Shown here one piece after another: positions 9,244-17,186 of a stretch of DNA of 33,563 bases. Source of the DNA: Flavobacteriaceae bacterium. GTDB lineage: Bacteria > Bacteroidota > Bacteroidia > Flavobacteriales > Flavobacteriaceae. Each line of letters opens with the position of its first letter. Position 1 is the first letter of the stretch. Under the pieces are notes generated by a model. The model was given only the letters and a program-made list of their open reading frames with translations, was not told the origin of the DNA and did not search any database. The stretch lies in NCBI GenBank assembly GCA_947461795.1, contig CANHMG010000015.1, positions 1 to 33,563 on the forward strand, read 5' to 3'. The position numbers and the translations under genes were made by a program.

Positions 9244-9927
9244 ATGGCTTTAAAAGTAATTGCTTTCGACGCTGATGACACTTTGTTTGTCAACGAACCT
9301 TATTTTCAAGAAACTGAAGAAAAATTTTGTGCTTTGATGAGTGATTATTTGTCGCATCAAGGCTTGTCTCAAGCTTTGTTTAAAACTGAGATTGACAATT
9401 TAGACTTGTATGGTTATGGTATAAAAGGTTATGTTCTTTCTATGATTGAAGCGGCAATGCGGATTTCGAACAATACGATTTCGATGGAAGTGATAGAAAA
9501 AATCATTGTATTAGGTAAAGAATTGTTGCAAAAACCCATTGAATTATTAGATGGTGTTGAAGACACTTTGAAAGCACTACATGGAAAATATAAATTGGTA
9601 GTAGCCACCAAAGGCGATTTGAAAGATCAACAAAGAAAACTTCATGATTCGGGATTAGGTCCGTATTTTCATCATATTGAAGTAATGTCAGATAAGCAAG
9701 AAGTCAATTATCAAAAATTATTAAAACGTTTAGAAATTGAACCCGATGAATTTTTCATGATTGGAAACTCTTTAAAGTCAGATGTTCTTCCTGTTTTGGC
9801 TATTGGAGGACACGCAGTACACATTCCATTTCACACTACATGGGAACATGAAAAAATAAGTCATAAAGTAAAGCATCCTAATTTTAGAACTCTAGATAAC
9901 ATCTCGGATGTTTTAAAATACTTATAA
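9244..9927 (+). CDS. HAD superfamily hydrolase (phosphatase)
   Basis: A 227-residue HAD phosphatase. Motif I is DADDT with nucleophile Asp9 and acid Asp11; motif II is VVATKGD (Thr122); the motif III Lys is probably Lys151; motif IV is GNSLKSD (173-180). An alpha-helical cap (about residues 18-100) sits between motifs I and II, as in subfamily I enzymes such as YjjG-like nucleotidases and phosphoglycolate phosphatases. The substrate cannot be assigned; nucleotide or sugar phosphates are likely. The start is 2 bases after the preceding membrane-protein gene. The gene ends at the first bases of a perfect 16-bp terminator stem shared with ssb. Confidence 0.88.
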   Translation: MALKVIAFDADDTLFVNEPYFQETEEKFCALMSDYLSHQGLSQALFKTEIDNLDLYGYGIKGYVLSMIEAAMRISNNTISMEVIEKIIVLGKELLQKPIELLDGVEDTLKALHGKYKLVVATKGDLKDQQRKLHDSGLGPYFHHIEVMSDKQEVNYQKLLKRLEIEPDEFFMIGNSLKSDVLPVLAIGGHAVHIPFHTTWEHEKISHKVKHPNFRTLDNISDVLKYL

Positions 9928-9971
9928 AAATCAAAAGCGTAGAAAGTAGATTTGTACGCTTTTGATTTTTT
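9926..9971. terminator. Bidirectional terminator between the HAD gene and ssb
   Basis: A perfect 16-bp inverted repeat (9926-9941 and 9955-9970) around a 13-base loop, with T-rich runs on both sides. It serves the plus-strand metG operon, whose stop codon at 9925-9927 it overlaps, and the leftward ssb gene ending at 9978. Confidence 0.9.
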
Positions 9972-9977
9972 TCTATT

Positions 9978-10310
9978 TTATTTTCCAAGTAAAAGTAATT
10001 CGTTCACAACTACTTCCGTGTAATATTTTTTATCCCCGTTTTTATCTTCATAACTTCTGTGAGTTAATTTTCCTTCCACAGCGATTTCTTTTCCTTTTGT
10101 AACAAACTTTTCGATAATGTCTGCTGTTTTTCCCCAAGCACTAATACGATGCCATTGGGTTTCTTCTACTTTTTCTCCTTTTTCATTTTTATAAATTTCG
10201 TTGGTAGCAATTGTTAAATTGGCTACTTTTCTATCTCCTTCTAGGGTTTTAATTTCGGGATCTTGTCCTACATGCCCTATTAGTTGTACTTTGTTTCGTA
10301 ATGCATTCAT
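9978..10310 (-). CDS. ssb: Short single-stranded DNA-binding protein without acidic tail
   Basis: A 110-residue protein that is nothing but an OB-fold: MNALRNKVQLIGHVGQDPE, then VANLTIATNE, QWHRISAWGKTADI (aromatics Trp53, Trp59) and KGKEIAVEGKL. Housekeeping bacterial SSBs are about 140-180 residues and end in a flexible linker plus an acidic tip (DDDIPF type) that recruits repair and replication proteins. Here the chain ends ELLLLGK, with no linker or acidic tip. It should bind single-stranded DNA but not the SSB interactome through the usual route. A full-length SSB probably exists elsewhere in the genome. Shares a terminator with the HAD gene and has a small hairpin in its leader (10345-10368). 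Confidence 0.93.
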   Translation of the reverse strand: MNALRNKVQLIGHVGQDPEIKTLEGDRKVANLTIATNEIYKNEKGEKVEETQWHRISAWGKTADIIEKFVTKGKEIAVEGKLTHRSYEDKNGDKKYYTEVVVNELLLLGK

Positions 10311-10344
10311 GGCGTTTAAAATTTAATTTGTTATACGTTTACCT

Positions 10345-10368
10345 TATCAATTCTCATTGTAATTGATA
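10345..10368. promoter_or_regulatory. Inverted repeat in the ssb leader
   Basis: TATCAATT (10345-10352) and AATTGATA (10361-10368) form a perfect 8-bp inverted repeat with an 8-base loop, 35-58 bases upstream of the ssb ATG. It could be an operator or an mRNA leader hairpin. Function is unknown. Confidence 0.35.
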
Positions 10369-10443
10369 GTGCAAAGTTGGTAAAGTTGGTTGCAATGATT
10401 CGGTATTTAAACGTTTAATTTCGTTTGTAACTATTTGTAATCG

Positions 10444-10473
10444 TTTGCAAATGAATTAAAATTCTTATATTTG
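10444..10473 (+). promoter_or_regulatory. Promoter of the zinc-ribbon gene
   Basis: TTTG (10444-10447), an 18-base spacer and TATATTTG (10466-10473) match both elements of the Bacteroidota sigma-ABfr consensus. The predicted leader to the ATG at 10547 is about 65 bases long. Confidence 0.65.
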
Positions 10474-10546
10474 ATTGCCTTAATTTTTAAAAAGCCAAGC
10501 AGAAATATTATATCGTATCCATATTATTAATTTTAATTTATAAGCC

Positions 10547-10900
10547 ATGAAAAACTGTTTAGAATGCGGCGATGCCTTTGTAGGAAGAGAAGATAAAAAA
10601 TTTTGTTGTGACGGATGCCGAAATAGCTTCAATAACAAAATAAACAAAGACTCTAATAACTTTATGCGTAATATCAACAATACATTGCGTAAAAATTATC
10701 GAATCCTTTCGGAAATAAATACCGACAGAAAAACAAAAACCACAAAATCCCAACTACTTAAAAAAGGATTTGACTTTGAATTTTACACCAATCAATTTCA
10801 AACCAAATCCGGAAAAACCTATTATTTTGTATACAACCAAGGTTACCTTTACTTAGACAAGCAGCTGTTTGTTCTCGTAAAAAAAGACTTTAATACCTAA
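10547..10900 (+). CDS. Small zinc-ribbon protein, function unknown
   Basis: A 117-residue cytosolic protein. The N-terminus is a compact Cys4-type zinc ribbon: Cys4-x2-Cys7 (CLECG) and Cys20/Cys21...Cys24 (FCCDGCRNSF). A basic, Asn-rich helix (about residues 28-75) and a C-terminal part rich in aromatics (FYTNQFQTKSGKTYYFVYNQGY) follow. I know similar small proteins from other flavobacteria but no established function. Zinc ribbons of this kind often bind nucleic acid or proteins. It has its own two-element promoter and lies 13 bases before the M28 peptidase gene, so the two are probably co-transcribed. The upstream neighbour, ssb, is divergent. Confidence 0.8.
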   Translation: MKNCLECGDAFVGREDKKFCCDGCRNSFNNKINKDSNNFMRNINNTLRKNYRILSEINTDRKTKTTKSQLLKKGFDFEFYTNQFQTKSGKTYYFVYNQGYLYLDKQLFVLVKKDFNT

Positions 10901-10913
10901 TAATGCTATAGTT

Positions 10914-13304
10914 ATGAAAAAAAATAATGCGTCTTTTTTAGCTACACTTTTTACTGTAGGAGTGCTTGGAATACTCTATTATATGATGATGCCTAATTGG
11001 GTTTCAAATTCAACGGGTTTGTCTGAGTTCTCTACTAATAAAGCACTAGAACACATTAAGATTATCTCTCAAAAACCACATTATGTTGGTTCTCAAAACC
11101 ATGTTGAAGTTGCAAATTATGTAATTCAAGAATTAGAAAAATTGGGATTGAAACCTCAAATTCAAGAAGGAACTACATTAACAGAATGGGGAAATTTAGT
11201 AAAATCAAGAAATATTATTGCCAAAATAAACGGAACAAATTCTACGAAAGCCTTATTACTTCTATCTCATTATGATAGTGCACCACATTCGTATTCTAAA
11301 GGCGCAAGTGATGATGCCTCTGGTGTTGCGACAATACTAGAAGGGTTACGTGCTTTTTTACATGAAAAAAAATCTCATAAAAACGACATTATTGTTTTAT
11401 TTTCAGATGCTGAAGAATTGGGTTTGAACGGTGCGGCTCTTTTTGTAACCGAACATCAATGGGCAAAAGAGATTGGGTTAGCCCTCAATTTTGAAGCTCG
11501 TGGAACTTCTGGTCCAAGTTATATGTTAATGGAAGTAAATCAAGGCAATGCTGCTTTGGTTAAAGGTTTTTCTGAAGCGAATCCAAAATATCCAGTTTCA
11601 AATTCGTTGATGTATAGCATCTACAAAATGCTTCCTAACGATACCGATTTGACCGTTTTTAGAGAGCAAGGGAAAATTCAAGGATTTAATTTTGCCTTTA
11701 TTGATAGTCATTTTAACTATCATACCCAACAAGATTCCTATGCCAATGTTTCTCCTACTACCTTAGAACATCAGGGCACTTATTTGATGCCTTTATTGAA
11801 TTATTTTTCGAATTTAGATTTGAAAAATTTAGATTCAAATGAAGATTTTGTCTATTTTAATATTCCCTTTTATTTTGTGAGTTACCCGTTTTCATGGATT
11901 TTAAACATGGTGATTGGAGCATTCCTCTTTTTTGTTTTCTTACTATTTATTGGTTTAGGGAAAAAGATTTTGATTGGAAAACTTGTTTTCAATGGATTTG
12001 TAAATTTATTTGGAACTCTATTAGTTACAGGGCTTAGTGGCTATTTCGGTTGGAAAATTTTATTGTCAATATACCCAAGTTATAATGATATTCTACAAGG
12101 ATTTACTTATAATGGCCATTATTACATTGCTGCTTTTTCCTTCTTGGCGCTAACATTTGCCTTTCTTTTTTATTCAAATTCGAACACCGTTACTTCCAAC
12201 TTGAATCAAACCATTGCGCCTCTCTTTTTATGGCTATTAATTAATTTTGGAATAGCATTTTACTTGCCTGGTGCCGGATTTTTTATAATTCCAATCTGGT
12301 TTACTTTGTTGATGTTGGCCTATTTTGTTCTCACACAAAAAACAAATCTTTTTCTGAATTTAATTTTCTTAATGCCCGCACTATTTATTTTTGTCCCTTT
12401 TGTCATTCAATTTCCAATTGGGTTAGGATTGAAAATGTTGGCGGGAAGTATGGTCCTCTTAGTACTTATTTTTTGCTTATTACTACCTGTTTTTGGCGCT
12501 TTTTCAAATAAAAAACAATGGGCGGGTTTATTTTTTATAGTGGCAGTTGTGTTTTTTGGAATTGCCCATTTCAAATCTGATTATTCTACTAGAGAAAACA
12601 AACCCAATAGTTTACTTTATATTTTAAACACAGATAAAAACCAAGCGATATGGGCAACTTATGATATTCAAGTTGATAAATGGACGAAAATCTATCTTGG
12701 AGAAAATCCTAAAATAGATCCTAATGCGAATTCCTATTTAATGTTTAGCAAATACGATTCTCACTTAACATTTGCTGCCAAAGCTCCTATTAAAGCAATT
12801 CTAAAACCTACGATTTCCTTTGTAAAAGATTCTACGATAGGCGCTTTTCGTTATTTAAAAATCAGAATTTCACCAAATCGTATTGTAAATCGTTATGACA
12901 TTTTTGCCAATGAAAAAATGAAAATCTATAATTTGAAAGCGAATCAAGCAAAAAACATCAACCAAAAAGAATCCTTATACAAACGAAACGGAAAAAGAGT
13001 TCTAAGCTATTATTTAGTTGACAATGAACCTTTAGAATTGCAATTTAGTATTCCTGCGAATACTGTTTTGGAGATGGATTTAATGGAAAGTTCATTCGAT
13101 TTGCTTCGGAATCCTTTATTTAATATCGTTCCTCGTGATTCATGGATGATGCCAACGCCATTTGTTCTTACTGATGCTGTAATTCTTCAACAAAAAATTA
13201 GACCTACTGTTGCAATGACACCAAAAACAATTTCGTATTCTCCAGCAATCGGAATTTCAAATGACAGTCTAGCACAAAAAATTGACTCCTTAAAAATAAA
13301 ATGA
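10914..13304 (+). CDS. Membrane-anchored M28 family zinc aminopeptidase
   Basis: A 796-residue membrane peptidase. One N-terminal membrane segment (about residues 8-26) anchors a periplasmic M28 catalytic domain with the usual co-catalytic zinc ligands: His119 and Asp121 (SHYDSAP), Asp133/Asp134 (GASDDASGVA) and Glu167/Glu168 (FSDAEELGL). From about residue 325 to 560 come roughly nine hydrophobic helices, then a soluble C-terminal domain of about 230 residues. This architecture resembles eukaryotic ER metallopeptidase 1 (ERMP1/Fxna) and bacterial M28 peptidases with polytopic tails. It probably trims peptides in the periplasm. The stop overlaps the start of the next gene by 4 bases (ATGA), indicating translational coupling. 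Confidence 0.92.
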   Translation: MKKNNASFLATLFTVGVLGILYYMMMPNWVSNSTGLSEFSTNKALEHIKIISQKPHYVGSQNHVEVANYVIQELEKLGLKPQIQEGTTLTEWGNLVKSRNIIAKINGTNSTKALLLLSHYDSAPHSYSKGASDDASGVATILEGLRAFLHEKKSHKNDIIVLFSDAEELGLNGAALFVTEHQWAKEIGLALNFEARGTSGPSYMLMEVNQGNAALVKGFSEANPKYPVSNSLMYSIYKMLPNDTDLTVFREQGKIQGFNFAFIDSHFNYHTQQDSYANVSPTTLEHQGTYLMPLLNYFSNLDLKNLDSNEDFVYFNIPFYFVSYPFSWILNMVIGAFLFFVFLLFIGLGKKILIGKLVFNGFVNLFGTLLVTGLSGYFGWKILLSIYPSYNDILQGFTYNGHYYIAAFSFLALTFAFLFYSNSNTVTSNLNQTIAPLFLWLLINFGIAFYLPGAGFFIIPIWFTLLMLAYFVLTQKTNLFLNLIFLMPALFIFVPFVIQFPIGLGLKMLAGSMVLLVLIFCLLLPVFGAFSNKKQWAGLFFIVAVVFFGIAHFKSDYSTRENKPNSLLYILNTDKNQAIWATYDIQVDKWTKIYLGENPKIDPNANSYLMFSKYDSHLTFAAKAPIKAILKPTISFVKDSTIGAFRYLKIRISPNRIVNRYDIFANEKMKIYNLKANQAKNINQKESLYKRNGKRVLSYYLVDNEPLELQFSIPANTVLEMDLMESSFDLLRNPLFNIVPRDSWMMPTPFVLTDAVILQQKIRPTVAMTPKTISYSPAIGISNDSLAQKIDSLKIK

Positions 13305-14104
13305 AACAAATCAGCATTTTAGGTTGCGGGTGGTTGGGCTTGCCTTTAGCAAAACAATTAGTTCAAAAAGGATATACTGTGAAAGGTTCTACAACTTCAA
13401 GTGACAAACTTGAACTATTGAAAAACTTAGGGATTCTTCCTTACGCTATTAATATTACTGCGGAAGAAATTACTGGATTAATAGAAGATTTTTTAGAAAA
13501 TTCTGAGATTCTAATTATCAACATTCCCCCTAAACTTCGGGCAGCAGAAAAAGAGGGTTTTATTTCAAAGATTCAAATACTAATTCCACCTATAGAAAAA
13601 TCAACTATTTCAAAAATAATTTTTGTCAGTTCAACTTCTGTTTATGCCGATGTCAATGACATAGTAACGGAAGATTCCGTTGATGAACCTGCAACGGAAA
13701 GTGGAAGACAATTATTCGCTACGGAATCCATTCTAAAAAACAACTCTTCTTTTCAAACAACAGTTGTTCGTTTTGGTGGTTTGATCGGTGAGGATCGACA
13801 TCCCATTCATTTCTTAGCAGGAAGAAAAAACCTCGAAAATCCTGAAGCTCCTATCAATTTGATTCACTTAAAAGATTGCATCGGAATTATCACAAGCATT
13901 ATTGAGCAAGATTGTTGGGATCAAACATTCAATGCGGTAACGCCTTTTCATCCTTCAAGAAAAGTATACTATTCTCAAAAAGCATTGGACATGAACTTAG
14001 ATTTACCCGAATTCAATAGTAGTTCTGTCTCCAAAGGGAAAACAATTTCGAGTGCCAAGGTTCAAAAAGTTCTTAATTATCGCTTTAAAATAAATCCGCT
14101 ATAA
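13301..14104 (+). CDS. NAD(P)-binding epimerase/dehydratase-like protein (atypical SDR)
   Basis: A 267-residue cytosolic protein. It begins with a Rossmann nucleotide-binding motif (ILGCGWLGLPLAKQL, residues 6-20), then FVSSTSVYAD and a region TVVRFGGLIGEDRHP, which resemble NAD-dependent epimerases/dehydratases of the YeeZ type. The canonical YxxxK catalytic pair is not evident: the expected region reads ESGRQLFATES. That suggests an atypical SDR with altered or no redox activity. The substrate is unknown. It overlaps the M28 peptidase stop by 4 bases and is followed after 1 base by the exporter gene, so these form one operon. Confidence 0.85.
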   Translation: MKQISILGCGWLGLPLAKQLVQKGYTVKGSTTSSDKLELLKNLGILPYAINITAEEITGLIEDFLENSEILIINIPPKLRAAEKEGFISKIQILIPPIEKSTISKIIFVSSTSVYADVNDIVTEDSVDEPATESGRQLFATESILKNNSSFQTTVVRFGGLIGEDRHPIHFLAGRKNLENPEAPINLIHLKDCIGIITSIIEQDCWDQTFNAVTPFHPSRKVYYSQKALDMNLDLPEFNSSSVSKGKTISSAKVQKVLNYRFKINPL

Positions 14105-14105
14105 A

Positions 14106-15032
14106 TTGAGAACCAAAATAAAAAATGCTGTTTCATCAAAAATAGAGGCTATTGGTTTACCAATTCTTGCATTGTGCTGGGTAAGTTTCTTCTGGGGAAC
14201 TACCTGGATTGCCTCTAAAGAAGGCGTGAAGCATATGCCGCCAATGCAACTGGTGGCAATTCGACAATTTTTGGGTGGGATTCTTTATGTTGGTTATTTT
14301 CTCCTAAAGAAAACACCTTGGCCGAAACGGCATCAATGGAGGACAATAGTAATTTTAAGTTTACTCAATTTCGTGTTGAGCAACGGACTAAGCACTTGGG
14401 GAATCAAATATATCAGTAGTGGTTTAGGGGCAATTCTCGGAGCTATCTTTCCTATTTGGATTGTCATCATTATGTATTTCCGAGGCGAAAAACTAAATTC
14501 AAAAGCAGTATTTGGAATTGCCACTTGCTTCTTTGGAGTTTGCATAATCTTCTATGAACATTTGAAAGATTTCCTCGTTCCGAATTTTAGTTTCGGCATT
14601 TTTCTGTCTTTAATTGCGACGCTAACATGGGCTTTTGGCACTTTGTATACGAAGAAAAAAGCAGCAAGCTTTAATCCGTATTTTAGTTTAGGTTTGCAAA
14701 TGTTGATTTCGAGTTTTTCACTATTTGCGTTTATTGGCGCCACTGGCAACACGATTCCTTTAACGGATATTCCGTCTAATTCTTGGTGGTCGATTGCGTA
14801 TTTAGTAATCATTGGATCGGTCTTGACTTTTATTGCATTTATTTATGCTTTACAAAAACTTCCTGCCGAAGTGAATAGTATTTATGCGTATATCAATCCG
14901 ATTGTTGCCGTGATTTTAGGTGCTATGATATTAAACGAGCCCTTAACTTTGTATATTGCTTTTGGAGGATTTATAGTTCTTATTGGATTGTATTTGGTCA
15001 ATTTAGCACTGAGAAAAAAAACTGTTTCTTAA
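14106..15032 (+). CDS. EamA family (drug/metabolite transporter superfamily) exporter
   Basis: A 308-residue inner-membrane protein with two EamA repeats of five helices each, ten in total. The first repeat carries the family signature SFFWGTTWIASKEG near the first helix. The second starts around residue 155 (LIATLTWAFGTLYTKK) and ends with IYAYINPIVAVILGAMILNEPLT, a typical EamA C-terminal motif. Members export amino acids, nucleosides or other metabolites; the substrate cannot be told. The start used is TTG at 14106, one base after the preceding stop: the next in-frame ATG comes after helix 1 and would remove it, and a nearby ATG at 14124 is in another frame. It ends before a terminator shared with the M13 peptidase. 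Confidence 0.92.
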   Translation: MRTKIKNAVSSKIEAIGLPILALCWVSFFWGTTWIASKEGVKHMPPMQLVAIRQFLGGILYVGYFLLKKTPWPKRHQWRTIVILSLLNFVLSNGLSTWGIKYISSGLGAILGAIFPIWIVIIMYFRGEKLNSKAVFGIATCFFGVCIIFYEHLKDFLVPNFSFGIFLSLIATLTWAFGTLYTKKKAASFNPYFSLGLQMLISSFSLFAFIGATGNTIPLTDIPSNSWWSIAYLVIIGSVLTFIAFIYALQKLPAEVNSIYAYINPIVAVILGAMILNEPLTLYIAFGGFIVLIGLYLVNLALRKKTVS

Positions 15033-15040
15033 TAAACTAA

Positions 15041-15072
15041 AAAACCCATTGAATTTACAATCAATGGGTTTT
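15041..15072. terminator. Bidirectional terminator between the EamA exporter and M13 peptidase
   Basis: A perfect 12-bp stem (15041-15052 with 15061-15072) and an 8-base loop. It lies between the convergent exporter (stop 15032) and M13 peptidase (stop 15093). The minus-strand side has a run of six Ts; the plus-strand side has four. Confidence 0.88.
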
Positions 15073-15092
15073 ATGTATTTAATCCAATAGTA

Positions 15093-17159
15093 TTACCAAA
15101 TCTTCACTCTTTTTTCAGGAGCAATATACATTTTATCTCCAGGCTTAATATTGAACGCTTTATAGAAAGCATCAACATTCAATAAAGGTAAATAACCTCT
15201 AATTTCATCTGGAGAATGCGGATCGGTTTTTACCTGTGTTTTTATAGCTTCTTCTCTCGACTTGTTTCTCCAAACCGTAGCCCAAGAAATAAAGAATCTT
15301 TGTTCAGGAGTAAAACCGTCAATTAATGGTTGTTTCGGTTGCGTTTTTAAATACATTTGCAATCCATCATAAGCAGCATTAATACCTCCTAAATCTCCGA
15401 TGTTTTCACCTAAAGTAAACTTTCCGTCTACTTTTACTCCTGGCAATACTTCAGCAGCACTATACTGATCTGCTAAAGACGCTCCAAGTGTTTCAAATTG
15501 TTTCAAATCTTCTTCCGTCCACCAATCTACTAAATTTCCATCGGCATTGTATCTTGATCCTGAATCATCAAATCCGTGAGAAATCTCATGTCCGATAACC
15601 GCTCCAATTGCACCGTAATTGATTGCTTCATCTGCTTGATAGTTATAGTAAGGTGTTTGTAAAATAGCCGCCGGAAAAACAATTTCATTATAGGATGGAT
15701 TGTAATACGCATTGACAGTTTGTGGCGACATAAACCATTCTGTTTTATCAACAGGTTTGTCTAATTTTGCCATGTCGTCTTTGAAATTCCAAAGTGAAAT
15801 AGCACTTACGTTTTCAAAATAACTACCTCCTTCATTTGCAGCTTTGATACTTAAAGTAGCATAATCTTTCCATTTGTCCGGATAGCCAATTTTAATCATC
15901 ACTTTGTCTAATTTTTCTATAGCTTTTAATTTGGTAGAGGGTGACATCCAAGTAAGATTGTTGATTCTAACTTTATAAGCAGCAATAACGTTTTGAATCA
16001 TTTTCTCCGCTTTGGCTTTAGCTTCTGGTGGGAACATTTTGTCGACATATAATTTCCCTAAAGCCTCGCCAATTGAATTGTTTACCGTTTGTAAGGCGCG
16101 CTCTTCTAGTGGTCTTCTTTTCAAAATACCATTCAAGGTTGTGCCGTAAAAATTGAAATTTGCATCTCCAATCTTGCTTGATAATTGACCTGCCGTTCTA
16201 TTCAACAATGCCCAACGCATATACTGTTTGCAATCTTCCACTTTGTTAGAGGCAAAGATGGTTTGCAAAGCTTGCATATAACGAGGTTGTGAAACGATGA
16301 TTGTATCGATTTTCTTAAATCCTAATCCTGAGAAATAATCCACCCAATTTACAGCTGGAACCATTTTTTGCAATTCAGGAAGTGTCATTGGATTGTATTG
16401 CTTTCTGCTGTCTCTTCTTTCTACTCTATTAAGTCTAGGTTTCGACATCTCTATCTCAATATTCAGTATTTTTTGAGCTTTAATAAGATTATTAGCGGGA
16501 GTATCATCTTCGAAGAAAGCTAGCATTTTAGCCAAATGAGTAACGTATTTTTCGCGTTTTTCTTTAGAATCCTTTTCTTCTGAAATATAATAATCTTGAT
16601 CTGGTAAACCTAGTCTACCAGGCACCAAATTAATTGAATTCTTATTACTGTCTTTATCATCGGCGCCAATACCGATGGAGAAAAATCCAATGCCACCAAT
16701 GGGTTCCATTTCAATCATTAGTTTGATAATGTCTTCATTGTTTTTGATAGCGTTGATCTTTTCTAAATACACTTTAAGAGGATGTATTCCTTGAGCATTT
16801 CTAGAAACGGTATCGATAATTGATTTATAGAAAGTTACTGTCTTACCTTGGTCGGAATCGGCTTTGTACTTTGGATTCTTAACGGCGTCTTTCAAAATAT
16901 TAAGGGCGTCTTTTTCTGTTTTTTCAAAAAGGATGTCCGAACTACCATAAGATGTTTTATCGTTTGGAATTATAGCTTTATCAAGCCAAGCGCCATTTAC
17001 ATAGCGATAAAAATCGTCATTTGGTTTAACTTTTTTATCCATATTATCCATATTAATCCCTGGACTCGTTTTTGTCTTGCCTACTTGCCCATGGATGCAA
17101 GTAGTTCCTATTAAAAGAAAAAAGAAAAACTTTAATTTATATTTAAATTGTGTAATCAT
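15093..17159 (-). CDS. M13 family (neprilysin/PepO-like) zinc endopeptidase, exported
   Basis: A 688-residue peptidase of the usual M13 length. A signal peptide occupies about residues 1-25 (a Cys at 21 does not fit a good lipobox). The N-terminal M13 domain begins with VKPNDDFYRYVNGAWL. The catalytic motif HEISH is at 524-528 and the third-ligand motif GENIGDLGG at 584-592 (Glu585). The C-terminus ends in RVKIW, close to the CxxW ending of neprilysins. The family cleaves oligopeptides of up to about 40 residues, here most likely in the periplasm or on the cell surface. It starts 27 bases below the stop of the Asp-box protein on the same strand, with no terminator between, so the two may share a transcript. 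Confidence 0.96.
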   Translation of the reverse strand: MITQFKYKLKFFFFLLIGTTCIHGQVGKTKTSPGINMDNMDKKVKPNDDFYRYVNGAWLDKAIIPNDKTSYGSSDILFEKTEKDALNILKDAVKNPKYKADSDQGKTVTFYKSIIDTVSRNAQGIHPLKVYLEKINAIKNNEDIIKLMIEMEPIGGIGFFSIGIGADDKDSNKNSINLVPGRLGLPDQDYYISEEKDSKEKREKYVTHLAKMLAFFEDDTPANNLIKAQKILNIEIEMSKPRLNRVERRDSRKQYNPMTLPELQKMVPAVNWVDYFSGLGFKKIDTIIVSQPRYMQALQTIFASNKVEDCKQYMRWALLNRTAGQLSSKIGDANFNFYGTTLNGILKRRPLEERALQTVNNSIGEALGKLYVDKMFPPEAKAKAEKMIQNVIAAYKVRINNLTWMSPSTKLKAIEKLDKVMIKIGYPDKWKDYATLSIKAANEGGSYFENVSAISLWNFKDDMAKLDKPVDKTEWFMSPQTVNAYYNPSYNEIVFPAAILQTPYYNYQADEAINYGAIGAVIGHEISHGFDDSGSRYNADGNLVDWWTEEDLKQFETLGASLADQYSAAEVLPGVKVDGKFTLGENIGDLGGINAAYDGLQMYLKTQPKQPLIDGFTPEQRFFISWATVWRNKSREEAIKTQVKTDPHSPDEIRGYLPLLNVDAFYKAFNIKPGDKMYIAPEKRVKIW

Positions 17160-17186
17160 AAAAGAAATTTATTGGGATTAAGGATA

